DNA of 64,000 bases, from the NCBI RefSeq assembly GCF_038967635.1, contig NZ_CP152413.1, positions 4,340,001 to 4,404,000 of the forward strand, read 5' to 3'. The notes beneath the pieces were generated by a model, which ran no database searches, was not told the DNA's origin, and saw only the letters and a program-made list of their open reading frames with translations. A program made the translations under genes and the position numbers. Source of the DNA: Bradyrhizobium sp. B124 (lineage in GTDB: Bacteria > Pseudomonadota > Alphaproteobacteria > Rhizobiales > Xanthobacteraceae). Of this stretch, positions 1 through 8,346 are shown one piece after another (position 1 is the stretch's first letter; every line of letters starts with the position of its first letter).

Positions 1-513
1 ATCCTGATGTGGAACAGGGAGCCGGTCGGCGGCCCGTTCGCGCTGACCGATCAGGCCGGCCATGCGCGCACCGACAAGGAGTTCCGCGGCAGGCTGATGC
101 TGGTCTATTTCGGCTTCACCTATTGCCCCGACGTCTGTCCGACCGATCTGCAGGCGATCGCGCTCGCGCTCGACAAGCTCGGCCCTGACGGCGATCAGGT
201 GCAACCGATCTTCATCACGGTCGATCCCGAGCGCGACACCGCTGCGCATCTCGCCGAGTACGTGCCGCTGTTTCACCCGCGCCTGATCGGGCTGACCGGC
301 AGCTTTGATGCGATCCGCAAGGTCGCCGATGCCTACAAGGTCTACTACGCAAGGGTGCCGCTGAAGGACGCCGGCGACTACACCGTCGACCACACCGCCT
401 ACATCTATCTGATGGACCGCGACGGCAATTATCTCGGCTTCTTCCCGCCGGGCACGTCGGCCGACCGGATGGTCGAGATCATCCGGCCACGGCTCGCCGA
501 GCCGGCGCGCTAG
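1..513 (+). CDS. SCO1/SenC family copper chaperone, 5' partial
   Basis: Thioredoxin-fold SCO protein, expected to be membrane-anchored in the periplasm and to deliver copper to the CuA site of cytochrome c oxidase. The reading frame is open from the first base, so the N-terminal anchor lies upstream of the window. Copper ligands are visible: CPDVC (residues 40-44 counted from the in-window Met at base 7) and the downstream histidine in VDHTAYIYL (about residue 129). The VDPERDT segment typical of the family is also present. The in-window Met at base 7 is probably internal. The family call is secure; whether it is the oxidase-assembly or a redox paralogue cannot be told. Confidence 0.9.
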   Translation: MLMWNREPVGGPFALTDQAGHARTDKEFRGRLMLVYFGFTYCPDVCPTDLQAIALALDKLGPDGDQVQPIFITVDPERDTAAHLAEYVPLFHPRLIGLTGSFDAIRKVADAYKVYYARVPLKDAGDYTVDHTAYIYLMDRDGNYLGFFPPGTSADRMVEIIRPRLAEPAR

Positions 514-544
514 TCGAGCGGCAATGACGGGCTCGGCGACAGCT

Positions 545-778
545 TCAATGCATCCGCCCATGCGCGCGCAAAAACACCTCGCCGGTTTCCGTCACCATCA
601 CCCGCATGCCCTCGACCGAGGGACGGCGCGCGACATAGCCGCGGTCGACGGCGTCTTCCCAGATCGTCAGCCGCGGGCATGAGGTGCGCCAGACCTCGAG
701 CACCTCGGCATAGGGCCGCGGCTCGCGCGCGACCCATTCCACGAGATCGAGCACCAGGGCGTCGGTGGTCTCGGTCAT
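545..778 (-). CDS. Small conserved hypothetical protein (77 aa)
   Basis: The start at 778 (MTETTDALVL) is chosen because a GAGGGAG ribosome-binding site lies just upstream; a longer frame would run back into the palindromic repeat at 799-885. The protein is soluble, with no signal peptide and no cysteines apart from one. It contains an aromatic/acidic segment (EVWRTSCPRLTIWEDAV) and ends with a basic tail. Not recognised as a named family. It is convergent with the SCO1 gene (31 bp between stops). Confidence 0.65.
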   Translation of the reverse strand: MTETTDALVLDLVEWVAREPRPYAEVLEVWRTSCPRLTIWEDAVDRGYVARRPSVEGMRVMVTETGEVFLRAHGRMH

Positions 779-798
779 CGGATATTCTCCCTCGGCAT

Positions 799-885
799 CG
801 TCATGCCCGGGCTTGTCCCGAGCATCCACGTCTTGGTTCGGCATCAAGAAAGACGTGGATTGCCGGGCCAAGCCCGGCCATGACG
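799..885. repeat. Dispersed intergenic palindrome, family A
   Basis: Near-complete inverted repeat of about 87 bp beginning CGTCATGCCCGGGCT and ending AGCCCGGCCATGACG, with inner arms CCACGTCTT / AAGACGTGG. It lies between the hypothetical gene and the LysR gene. The same terminal sequence occurs in diverged form at 12004-12138. The sequence would fold into one long hairpin. Such elements are common between genes in bradyrhizobia. Confidence 0.8.
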
Positions 886-965
886 GATGGTGATATTTCT
901 GCGCTGCTTGGCCTCCGCCGGCAAACTGAGTTATCTTGCCCTTGCATCAGTTTTCCTGAGGGTTC

Positions 966-1868
966 ATGCGGCGGCTGCTCTTTCTCAACGGCATCAAGGC
1001 ATTCGAGGCCGCGGCGCGGACCGGCAGCTTCGCGGCCGCAGGCAGCGAGCTCAACGTCTCAGCCGCGGCGATCAGCCGGATGGTGCATCTGCTGGAAGAG
1101 CGGCTCGGCGTCGCGCTGTTCGAGCGCAAGGCCAACCGCCTGGTCACCACACAGGCCGGCCGCGCCTATCAGGGCGGGCTGACGCCAATCTTCGACGCGC
1201 TGGCGAGCCTCACCGCGCAGGTCACGGCATCCGCAAGCGCACGGGTGCTGACCGTCGGCGTCGGCCCGACGTTTGCGCTGAAATGGATGATCCCGCACCT
1301 CGCCGAGTTCCGCAAAGCGGAGCCCGACATCGAGGTGCGGATCACGACCGGCGGCATGGCGGTGCCGTTCGCCGACGACTGGAGCTGCGGCATCCAGCTC
1401 GGCGACGGCCAGTGGCCGGGCCTCGTCGCCGAGCCGCTGTTCGCCGCCGACCTGATGCCGGTGTGCACCGCGCGGCTCGCCAACGCCCTGAAGCGTCCCG
1501 CCGACCTCAAGGGACCGAGCCTGATCCGCGTCGCGCATTCGCCCGACGACTGGCCGTCCTGGCTGAAGGCTGCGGGCGTGCCGCGCCTGACGGCGCGCGG
1601 GCCAGAATTCCAGTTCTACGGCCAGGCGCTTCAGGCAGCTAGCGACGGGCTCGGGATCGCGATGGGGATCCGGCCCTATATCGATGACGATCTCGCCGCC
1701 GGCCGGCTGGTGGCGCCGTTTGCGCTCAGCGTGCCGAAGGGCATGCGCTGGTACCTCGTCTATCGCGGCTTCCACGCCGAGCAGCGCGATTTCGCCGCGT
1801 TCCGGCGCTGGATCATCCGCGCCGCCGCGGAACCGGCCGCCCGCCGCAAGGGAGCGCGCAATGCCTGA
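966..1868 (+). CDS. LysR-family transcriptional regulator
   Basis: 300-residue regulator of standard LysR length. The N-terminal winged helix (about residues 1-62: FLNGIKAFEAAARTGSFAAA, then LNVSAAAISRMVHLLEERLGV) is followed by a periplasmic-binding-protein-like effector domain (about 90-290). The sequence resembles the GcvA branch. The start follows a CTGAGGG ribosome-binding site. Its last 8 bases overlap the start of the flavin monooxygenase gene, so the two are co-transcribed and probably translationally coupled. The likely role is control of its own operon; the effector is unknown. Confidence 0.9.
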   Translation: MRRLLFLNGIKAFEAAARTGSFAAAGSELNVSAAAISRMVHLLEERLGVALFERKANRLVTTQAGRAYQGGLTPIFDALASLTAQVTASASARVLTVGVGPTFALKWMIPHLAEFRKAEPDIEVRITTGGMAVPFADDWSCGIQLGDGQWPGLVAEPLFAADLMPVCTARLANALKRPADLKGPSLIRVAHSPDDWPSWLKAAGVPRLTARGPEFQFYGQALQAASDGLGIAMGIRPYIDDDLAAGRLVAPFALSVPKGMRWYLVYRGFHAEQRDFAAFRRWIIRAAAEPAARRKGARNA

Positions 1869-3081
1869 CGAGACCATCGACACGCTGGTGATCGGCGGCG
1901 GCCAGGCCGGGCTCACCATGAGCCACCGGCTGAAGCAGCGCGGCATCGCCCATCTGGTGCTGGAGCGGCGGCGAATCGCCGAGCGCTGGCGCAGCGAACG
2001 CTGGGACGGCCTGATGTTCCAGTTTCCGAACTGGTCGGTGCGGCTGCCGGAGTTTGCGTTTCCGCACAGCGATCCCGACGGCTTCTCGGACACCGCCTCC
2101 ATCATCGCCTTCATCGAGGACTACGCCGCCTTCGTCGCGCCCCCGATCCGCTGCGGCGTCGAAGTGACAAAACTGCGCCGCGACGCCGACGGCTTCCTCG
2201 CCGAGATCGCCGGCGGCAGCATCGCGGCCCGCAACGTCGTCATCGCCACCGGCCCCTATCAGCGGCCGCTGCGGCCCGAACTGTTGCGCGAGCACCCCGG
2301 CGTGTTTCAGGTTCACGCCAGCGATTACAAAAATCCCGCGCAATTGCCTGATGGCGCGGTGCTGGTGATCGGTGCCGGCGCCTCGGGCGCGCAGATCACC
2401 GACGAACTGATCCGCGCCGGCCGCCGCGTCTTCCTCTCGGTCGGGCGTCACAACCGCCTGCCGCGCCGCTATCGCGGCCGCGACCTGTTCTGGTGGCTGG
2501 CCGAGATGGGCGTCGACGAGACGCCGGTCGAGCAGCGCGGCCCGTCACGCCTGCTGCCGGTAATTACGGGCGCCCATGGCGGCCACACCATCGATTTCCG
2601 CCGCTTCGCCGCTGACGGCGTGACGCTGCTCGGCCGCGTGACGGCGGCGCGCGACGGCGTCCTCGAGATCGCGCCCGATCTCGCCGCCAACATCGCCGAT
2701 GGCGACGCCTACTACGCGACATTCCTCGGGATCGTCGACGACTTCATCGCGACACGCGGCCTCGATCATCCCGACGATCCCTTGGCGCGCGTCCGCTTGC
2801 CCGATCCGCCGTGCCTCACCGCACCGCTTGATACCGTCGACCTGCGCACCGAACGGATCAGCAGCGTGATCTGGGCCACCGGCTACGGCCTCGATCTGAA
2901 CTGGATCGACATACCGGTGCTGGACGCCCATGGAGCACCGCGACACCGCCATGGCGTCTCCGACGTCCCGGGACTGTATTTTCTCGGCCTGCAATGGCTG
3001 TCGAAGATGAAATCCTCGTTCCTGTCGGGCGTCGGCGACGACGCGGCCGTGCTCGCCGATCGCATCGCGGCCCGCAGCTAG
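1861..3081 (+). CDS. Flavin-dependent monooxygenase (FMO/BVMO-like), FAD and NADPH binding
   Basis: 406 residues. An FAD-binding GxGxxG (G12-x-G14-x-x-G17) opens the protein and a second Rossmann motif (G171-x-G173-x-x-G176, GAGASG) should bind NADPH. An HASDY segment precedes it, and ATGY lies near the C-terminus, as in the FMO/YUCCA-like group. The classical FxGxxxHxxxW Baeyer-Villiger fingerprint is not intact, so a Baeyer-Villiger reaction is not supported. The start overlaps the end of the LysR gene by 8 bases. Substrate unknown; an FAD/NADPH oxygenase is the safe call. Confidence 0.85.
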   Translation: MPDETIDTLVIGGGQAGLTMSHRLKQRGIAHLVLERRRIAERWRSERWDGLMFQFPNWSVRLPEFAFPHSDPDGFSDTASIIAFIEDYAAFVAPPIRCGVEVTKLRRDADGFLAEIAGGSIAARNVVIATGPYQRPLRPELLREHPGVFQVHASDYKNPAQLPDGAVLVIGAGASGAQITDELIRAGRRVFLSVGRHNRLPRRYRGRDLFWWLAEMGVDETPVEQRGPSRLLPVITGAHGGHTIDFRRFAADGVTLLGRVTAARDGVLEIAPDLAANIADGDAYYATFLGIVDDFIATRGLDHPDDPLARVRLPDPPCLTAPLDTVDLRTERISSVIWATGYGLDLNWIDIPVLDAHGAPRHRHGVSDVPGLYFLGLQWLSKMKSSFLSGVGDDAAVLADRIAARS

Positions 3082-3234
3082 CGCGTTGGTGCGGTTCGCC
3101 TGAAGAAACCGCGTCAAAACAAAATGATGGAACTCCTTTGCCCCGTCGGAAATAAACCGCGCGACTTGTGATCTGGTTCACATTGGGCGCCGCGCGCCCA
3201 TGCTTCCTATGAGAAGGGGCATCCTGAGGTCGCG

Positions 3235-3459
3235 ATGATTTACAGCGGTTTTGAGATCAAATCGTTCGAGGTGGGGAAGGGGCAATGGCACGCCAGGATT
3301 CAACGGGTCGATCAAAGGCCGGTCGTCATCGATGGCATGCCGTTTCCGATGCTCGACATCGGCTTTGCGTGGTCCGATCCGGATGCGGCGATCGACGACG
3401 CGAAGCGGACTATCGACCGGTTCCCACAGCGGTATGGCATGACAATACGGTCGGCGTGA
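3235..3459 (+). CDS. Hypothetical protein (74 aa)
   Basis: Small soluble protein starting MIYSGFEIKSFEVGKG, with a GAGG ribosome-binding site 8 bases upstream. It has no signal peptide. The C-terminal half is helical and acidic (DPDAAIDDAKRTIDRF). The stop codon overlaps the GTG start of the next gene (GTGA), which supports a two-gene operon. No known function recognised. Confidence 0.65.
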   Translation: MIYSGFEIKSFEVGKGQWHARIQRVDQRPVVIDGMPFPMLDIGFAWSDPDAAIDDAKRTIDRFPQRYGMTIRSA

Positions 3460-3662
3460 CCGGCAACGTCGTGGTCGCGATCGCCCCGCAATGCGAGCCG
3501 GATCCGGTCTGGCCGGCGCAGGTCAGAACCAGCTGCCCGGAATGCGCCGCCCGGCTCTCGCTGCTGCGCGTCATTCCCGGCCGCGCCGCCGAATACTGGA
3601 CCATGCGCTGCGACGGCTGCGGCGGGATCCATCTCGACATCGTCGACCTGCCGCGGGCCTGA
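3456..3662 (+). CDS. Small zinc-ribbon-like protein (68 aa)
   Basis: The GTG start at 3456 overlaps the upstream TGA stop (GTGA), a classic coupled arrangement. Two CxxC knuckles, CPEC and CDGC about 24 residues apart, are typical of a structural zinc ribbon. Longer starts at 3285 would overlap the upstream gene entirely and are rejected. Function unknown; small zinc ribbons of this kind are often nucleic-acid or protein adaptors. Confidence 0.6.
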   Translation: MTGNVVVAIAPQCEPDPVWPAQVRTSCPECAARLSLLRVIPGRAAEYWTMRCDGCGGIHLDIVDLPRA

Positions 3663-3671
3663 GAAACTGTC

Positions 3672-3755
3672 GTCATTGCGAGGAGCGATAACGACGAAGC
3701 AATCCATATTCCCGCTTGTGGCGCGATGGATTGCTTCGCTAACGCTCGCAATGAC
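3672..3755. repeat. Dispersed intergenic palindrome, family B
   Basis: Inverted repeat with ends GTCATTGCGAGGAGCG and CGCTCGCAATGAC and inner arms ACGAAGCAATCCAT / ATGGATTGCTTCG. A second copy lies at 16486-16569 with a different central loop. It sits immediately after the zinc-ribbon gene and may act as a transcript end. Confidence 0.85.
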
Positions 3756-3888
3756 ATGGATGGGAACTCCCCCGTCACGTCATCCAGCAGCGGCCTGCTG
3801 ACACCCTGCTGTCAGCAGCCTCGCCTGTGCGCCAATCCAGCCGTCGATTGCCCTTTTCTCGCTGCCGGACTCGTCCCATATTCCGGGC

Positions 3889-6801
3889 ATGGCGAAGACA
3901 CCGAACACTCCGAAAAAGCCCGGCAAATCCCCCAAATCCAAAGCTCATCGGCCCGAAGTCCAACCGATCGGACCGGCGCTGGCTGAGCTGCTCAATCCCG
4001 CGATCAATCGCGGCGATGCCGGCATGGGTTCGGGCACCGGCCTGCAGCCGCCGCCGGACAATTCCTGGGACCGCCGCGCCGGCGGCGAAGCCGCCGCGCA
4101 TCGCGCGCGGGCGTCGACGCGCGAGACCAGCGAGGACGTTGCCAGGCGCGACGCTTCCGGCCTCGAGGAAGCTCCGCAGGCCAATTACGGCACCTCGGCC
4201 ACCATCCCGACGCTCGATCCGGAACTGGCGCGACAGCTCGGCCTGCCGACCGCCGAGGACGACGACGAGGCGCTCGCCCGTCCGCCGCGCAGCAAGATGG
4301 AGGCGCTCGGCGTCAAGGCGACCGCCGACGCGCTGGAGAACCTGATCCGCGACGGCCGCCCGGAATTCCGCAGGGATGACGGCTCGATGCGGGTGTGGAC
4401 CCCGCACCGGCCGCCGCGCCCGGAGAAATCCGAAGGCGGCGTGCGGTTCGAGATCAAGTCGTCCTACGAGCCCAAGGGCGACCAGCCGACCGCGATCGCG
4501 GAGCTGGTCGAGGGCATTGGGCGCAACGACCGCACCCAGGTGCTGCTCGGCGTCACCGGCTCGGGCAAGACCTACACCATGGCCAAGGTGATCGAGGCGA
4601 CCCAGCGCCCGGCGCTGATCCTGGCGCCGAACAAGACGCTGGCCGCGCAGCTCTATGGCGAGTTCAAAAGCTTCTTCCCCGACAACGCGGTCGAGTATTT
4701 CGTCAGCTATTACGACTACTACCAGCCGGAAGCCTACGTTCCGCGCACCGACACCTATATCGAGAAGGATTCCTCGATCAACGAGCAGATCGACCGCATG
4801 CGCCATTCGGCGACGCGTGCGCTGCTCGAGCGCGACGACGTCATCATCGTTGCTTCGGTGTCCTGCATCTACGGTATCGGCTCGGTCGAGACCTACACCG
4901 CGATGACCTTCGCGCTGAAGAAGGGCGAGCGCATCGACCAGCGGCAGCTGATCGCCGACCTGGTCGCGCTGCAATACAAGCGCACCCAGGCCGACTTCAC
5001 CCGCGGCACCTTCCGGGTCCGCGGCGACGTCATCGACATCTTCCCGGCGCACTACGAGGACCGCGCCTGGCGGGTGAACCTGTTCGGCGACACCATCGAG
5101 ACCATCGAGGAGTTCGATCCGCTCACCGGCCACAAGCAGGACGAGCTCGAATTCATCAAGATGTACGCCAATTCGCACTATGTGACGCCGCGCCCGACGC
5201 TGGTGCAGGCGATCAAGTCGATCAAATCAGAATTGAAGATGCGGCTCGACCAGCTCAACGACCAGGGCCGCCTGCTGGAGGCGCAGCGGCTGGAGCAGCG
5301 CACCACCTTCGATCTCGAGATGATGGAGGCGACCGGAAGCTGCGCCGGCATCGAGAACTATTCGCGCTATCTCACCGGCCGCCGCCCCGGCGAACCGCCG
5401 CCGACGCTGTTCGAATACGTGCCCGACAACGCGCTGGTGTTCGCCGACGAAAGCCACGTCACCGTGCCGCAGATCGGCGGCATGTTCCGCGGCGACTTCC
5501 GCCGCAAGGCGACGCTCGCCGAATACGGCTTCCGCCTGCCCTCCTGCATGGACAACCGCCCGCTCCGCTTCGAGGAATGGGACATGATGCGGCCGCAGAC
5601 CGTCGCGGTGTCGGCGACGCCGAGCGGCTGGGAGATCAACGAGAGCGGCGGCGTGTTCGTCGAGCAGGTGATCCGCCCGACCGGGCTGATCGATCCTCCT
5701 GTCAATATTCGCCCCGCCCGCACCCAGGTCGACGACCTCGTCGGCGAGGTCCGCGCCACCGCGCAGGCCGGCTACCGCTCGCTGATCACGGTGCTGACCA
5801 AGCGCATGGCGGAGGACCTCACCGAATATCTGCATGAGCAGGGCATCCGCGTCCGCTACATGCACTCCGACATCGACACCATCGAGCGCATCGAGATCAT
5901 CCGCGATCTGCGCCTCGGTGCGTTCGACGCGCTGGTCGGCATCAACCTGTTGCGCGAGGGCCTCGACATCCCCGAATGCGCGCTGGTCGCGATTCTCGAT
6001 GCCGACAAGGAAGGTTTTCTGCGCAGCGAAACGTCCTTGATCCAGACCATCGGCCGCGCCGCGCGCAATGTCGACGGCAAGGTGATCCTCTATGCCGATC
6101 AGATGACCGGCTCGATGGAGCGCGCCATCGCCGAGACCAACCGCCGCCGCGAGAAGCAGGTCGAGTACAATACTGAACATGGCATCACGCCGGAGAGCGT
6201 GAAGAAGTCGATCGGCGACATCCTCAACTCGGTCTACGAGCGCGACCATGTGTTGGTCGAGATCGGCGACGGCGGTATGGCCGACGACGTGATCTCGATC
6301 GGGCACAATTTCGAGGCCGTGCTGGGCGACCTCGAAACGCGGATGCGCGAGGCCGCCGCCGATCTGAACTTCGAGGAAGCCGCGCGGCTGCGCGACGAGG
6401 TCAAACGGCTGCGCGCCACCGAGATGGCCGTGGTCGACGATCCGACCGCCAAGCAGCGCAACGTGCAGAAGCAGGCCGGCGCCTATGCCGGCACCAGGAA
6501 ATACGGCGATGCCGCCAACCTGCCGGTCGCCGCGCTGAAGAACAAGACCGCACAGACCTCGCTCAAGGCGAGCCGCGGCGGCAAGTCCGGCTCACGGGTG
6601 CACAAGCCCGACCTCGACGAGATGCACGGCCCGGAATCGCTGCCCTTCCGCCCGAGCAGCGCACTGCCGGCCAAACCGTTCGGCACCACGAGCCGCATCA
6701 TCCAGCCGAACGACTCGCGACAATCAGGCCCGGAGTTTGGGCCAGCGCCGCGGAGCAGCGGCGGGGCTCCGGGCAAGCGGGGCGGGTGGAAGAAAAGGTA
6801 G
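3889..6801 (+). CDS. uvrB: Excinuclease ABC subunit B (UvrB), long form
   Basis: DNA helicase-like subunit that loads at UvrA-marked damage and recruits UvrC. Visible elements: Walker A GVTGSGKT (residues 221-228), the damage-verifying beta-hairpin region [19 protein letters not shown] (about 274-292), DESH box (D520), helicase motifs [16 protein letters not shown] and QTIGRAARN, and the C-terminal UVR motif (about 814-849). At 970 residues it is far longer than the usual 670: an unrelated acidic/Ala-rich extension of about 185 residues precedes the core and a basic low-complexity tail of about 120 residues follows the UVR motif. A 9-bp inverted repeat (3795-3803 with 3810-3818) lies about 70 bases upstream. 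No SOS box was seen. The PPOX gene follows after 3 bases. Confidence 0.97.
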   Translation: MAKTPNTPKKPGKSPKSKAHRPEVQPIGPALAELLNPAINRGDAGMGSGTGLQPPPDNSWDRRAGGEAAAHRARASTRETSEDVARRDASGLEEAPQANYGTSATIPTLDPELARQLGLPTAEDDDEALARPPRSKMEALGVKATADALENLIRDGRPEFRRDDGSMRVWTPHRPPRPEKSEGGVRFEIKSSYEPKGDQPTAIAELVEGIGRNDRTQVLLGVTGSGKTYTMAKVIEATQRPALILAPNKTLAAQLYGEFKSFFPDNAVEYFVSYYDYYQPEAYVPRTDTYIEKDSSINEQIDRMRHSATRALLERDDVIIVASVSCIYGIGSVETYTAMTFALKKGERIDQRQLIADLVALQYKRTQADFTRGTFRVRGDVIDIFPAHYEDRAWRVNLFGDTIETIEEFDPLTGHKQDELEFIKMYANSHYVTPRPTLVQAIKSIKSELKMRLDQLNDQGRLLEAQRLEQRTTFDLEMMEATGSCAGIENYSRYLTGRRPGEPPPTLFEYVPDNALVFADESHVTVPQIGGMFRGDFRRKATLAEYGFRLPSCMDNRPLRFEEWDMMRPQTVAVSATPSGWEINESGGVFVEQVIRPTGLIDPPVNIRPARTQVDDLVGEVRATAQAGYRSLITVLTKRMAEDLTEYLHEQGIRVRYMHSDIDTIERIEIIRDLRLGAFDALVGINLLREGLDIPECALVAILDADKEGFLRSETSLIQTIGRAARNVDGKVILYADQMTGSMERAIAETNRRREKQVEYNTEHGITPESVKKSIGDILNSVYERDHVLVEIGDGGMADDVISIGHNFEAVLGDLETRMREAAADLNFEEAARLRDEVKRLRATEMAVVDDPTAKQRNVQKQAGAYAGTRKYGDAANLPVAALKNKTAQTSLKASRGGKSGSRVHKPDLDEMHGPESLPFRPSSALPAKPFGTTSRIIQPNDSRQSGPEFGPAPRSSGGAPGKRGGWKKR

Positions 6802-6804
6802 ATC

Positions 6805-7221
6805 ATGACGCGTGCCGAGCTGCTCGGCTTCCTGCGGATGCATCGGCTCGCTGTCGTGAGCACGGTCCACGACGGCGCGCCGCAGGCGGCTGTCGTCGGC
6901 ATCGCGGTCAGCGATGAACTCGAGATCATCTTCGATACGCTGACCACCTCACGCAAATACCAGAACCTCCGCGCCGATCCCCGCGCCGCACTGGTGATCG
7001 GCTGGGACGCCGAGCAGACCACGCAGCTCGAGGGTGTCGCCGACTTTCCGACCGGTGCGGAGCTCGCCGCATGCAAGCAGGTCTATTTCGCGGCGTGGCC
7101 CGACGGCCCGCAGCGGGAGGCGTGGCCGAACATCGGCTATGTCCGCGTGCGGCCGTGCTGGGTGAGGTTCAGCGATTTCGGCGTGATGCCGGTGCGCGTT
7201 GAGGAGATTGAACTGGAGTAG
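6805..7221 (+). CDS. Pyridoxamine 5'-phosphate oxidase-family FMN-binding protein
   Basis: 138-residue single-domain split-barrel flavoprotein. The N-terminus (LLGFLRMHRLAVVSTVHDGAPQAAVVGIAV) and the SRKYQNLRADPRAALVIGW strand-turn are typical of the general-stress/PPOX-like family, which reduces or binds flavin/deazaflavin-linked substrates. It starts 3 bases after the uvrB stop, so it is probably in the uvrB transcript. The C-terminus VRVRPCWVRFSDF is the usual barrel strand. Substrate unknown. Confidence 0.8.
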   Translation: MTRAELLGFLRMHRLAVVSTVHDGAPQAAVVGIAVSDELEIIFDTLTTSRKYQNLRADPRAALVIGWDAEQTTQLEGVADFPTGAELAACKQVYFAAWPDGPQREAWPNIGYVRVRPCWVRFSDFGVMPVRVEEIELE

Positions 7222-7223
7222 AT

Positions 7224-7259
7224 GCGTAGCGCTAGATTTTTGATTCCGTTTCGCTACGC
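7224..7259. promoter_or_regulatory. Inverted repeat just upstream of the dpnI-like start
   Basis: Perfect 8-bp arms GCGTAGCG (7224-7231) and CGCTACGC (7252-7259) separated by 20 AT-rich bases. It begins right after the PPOX stop codon and ends 7 bases before the ATG of the dpnI-like gene. It could end the uvrB transcript, be an operator, or mark the edge of the inserted cassette. The position is seen; the function is inferred. Confidence 0.45.
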
Positions 7260-7266
7260 TGGTCTC

Positions 7267-8031
7267 ATGAAACTCGGCTTCGAAGAATCGCAGACCTCCT
7301 ATACTAGCGGCTCGCAAAGCGCTCGTGCCTGGACGGAAGCCTGGGTGAAAGCCTGGGCCTACTGTCCCCATTGCGGCAGTGCGAAGATGTCGCAGTTTCC
7401 CAACAACAGTCCAGTGGCGGACTTCCTGTGCGGATCGTGCAGCGAAGAGTTCGAGCTCAAGAGCCAGAAGGGAAAGTTCGGCCCCAAGGTTGCCGACGGC
7501 GCTTACAAGACGAAATGCGAACGTCTTGGTGCAAGCAATAATCCCAATCTTTTGCTGATGAACTATGACCTTAAGACGCTTGCGGTCGTCAATCTGCTGA
7601 TTGTCCCGAAGCATTTCTTCGTTCGGGATATCATCGAGGAGCGGAAGCCGCTGGCGGCGACCGCCCGGCGCGCCGGCTGGATCGGCTCCAATATCCTGCT
7701 CGGGAAGGTCCCGGAGTCCGGGAAAATCCACATTGTCCAGAACGGTGTCATTCGAGACAAGGAGTTGGTCCGCGCGGAGTGGCAGAAGACACTGTTTCTT
7801 CGAAGCGAGTCGCTGGAATCGCGTGGCTGGCTTCTCGACGTCATGAAGTGCGTGGAGTCGCTGGGCAAACGCGACTTCACCCTCGAAGAAGTCTATGCTT
7901 TCGAGCGCCATCTTGGCGATCTGTATCCGGGCAACCAGAACGTCCGGCCAAAGATTCGTCAACAGCTCCAGTATTTGCGTGATCGCAGATTCATCGAGTT
8001 CCTGTCGCGGGGCAATTACCGACTGAAATAG
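7267..8031 (+). CDS. dpnI: DpnI-like methyl-directed restriction endonuclease (PD-(D/E)XK + winged helix)
   Basis: The family member DpnI cuts GATC only when the adenine is methylated. The start at 7267 gives 254 residues, co-linear with Streptococcus pneumoniae DpnI as I recall its sequence; a longer start at 7222 is not needed. Preserved features: zinc-finger cysteines C33, C36, C55, C58; catalytic D52, E63 and K65 in PVADF and FELKS; the ARRAGWIG segment with W138; the SRGW junction; and the C-terminal winged helix (about 183-254) including IRQQLQYLRD. It therefore looks intact. No DNA adenine methylase is adjacent, which fits an enzyme that attacks methylated foreign DNA. GC content is visibly lower than in its neighbours, suggesting transfer. 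No clear Shine-Dalgarno sequence precedes the ATG. Confidence 0.93.
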   Translation: MKLGFEESQTSYTSGSQSARAWTEAWVKAWAYCPHCGSAKMSQFPNNSPVADFLCGSCSEEFELKSQKGKFGPKVADGAYKTKCERLGASNNPNLLLMNYDLKTLAVVNLLIVPKHFFVRDIIEERKPLAATARRAGWIGSNILLGKVPESGKIHIVQNGVIRDKELVRAEWQKTLFLRSESLESRGWLLDVMKCVESLGKRDFTLEEVYAFERHLGDLYPGNQNVRPKIRQQLQYLRDRRFIEFLSRGNYRLK

Positions 8032-8042
8032 TGAGGACAGCT

Positions 8043-8324
8043 ATGGCTTGGTTTCTCAATCTCTACCGATGTGCGCGCTGCAAGAAAATCTGGACTGACG
8101 AGTGGTCTTGCACTTGCGACGACGATTGCCCGCATTGCGGCGCACGGCACATGTCTCCGTTCAAGAGCGAAGACCTGACCGAGCTTGTTGCACAAGAAGG
8201 TGACGAATTCGTCGTTGTTCGGTCACCGGACTCAGCCGAGCATCGTCCAGACTATCGCGAGCTTGGTCGGTTTCCGACGCGAGCGAAGGCGGAGGAGTTT
8301 CTGGCATCGACTGATTTTGCCTAG
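8043..8324 (+). CDS. Small zinc-ribbon protein downstream of dpnI
   Basis: 93 residues. The ATG at 8043 is preferred over GTG at 8031 because TGAGG lies 6 bases before it. The N-terminal part carries CxxC (CARC), a CTCDDDC cluster and CPHC, enough for one or two zinc ribbons; the C-terminal part (LGRFPTRAKAEEFL) is a short helical module. It starts 11 bases after the dpnI stop and shares its lower GC, so it is probably in the same transcript. I do not recognise a named family; related short proteins occur without DpnI, so a functional partnership is only a possibility. Confidence 0.75.
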   Translation: MAWFLNLYRCARCKKIWTDEWSCTCDDDCPHCGARHMSPFKSEDLTELVAQEGDEFVVVRSPDSAEHRPDYRELGRFPTRAKAEEFLASTDFA

Positions 8325-8346
8325 ACTTTGGGAATGTCTCGCGTGC

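Noticed and set aside
3775..5178. Long open frame on the minus strand opposite uvrB
   Set aside because: High-GC shadow of the uvrB frame; no start context, no motifs, while uvrB itself is certain.
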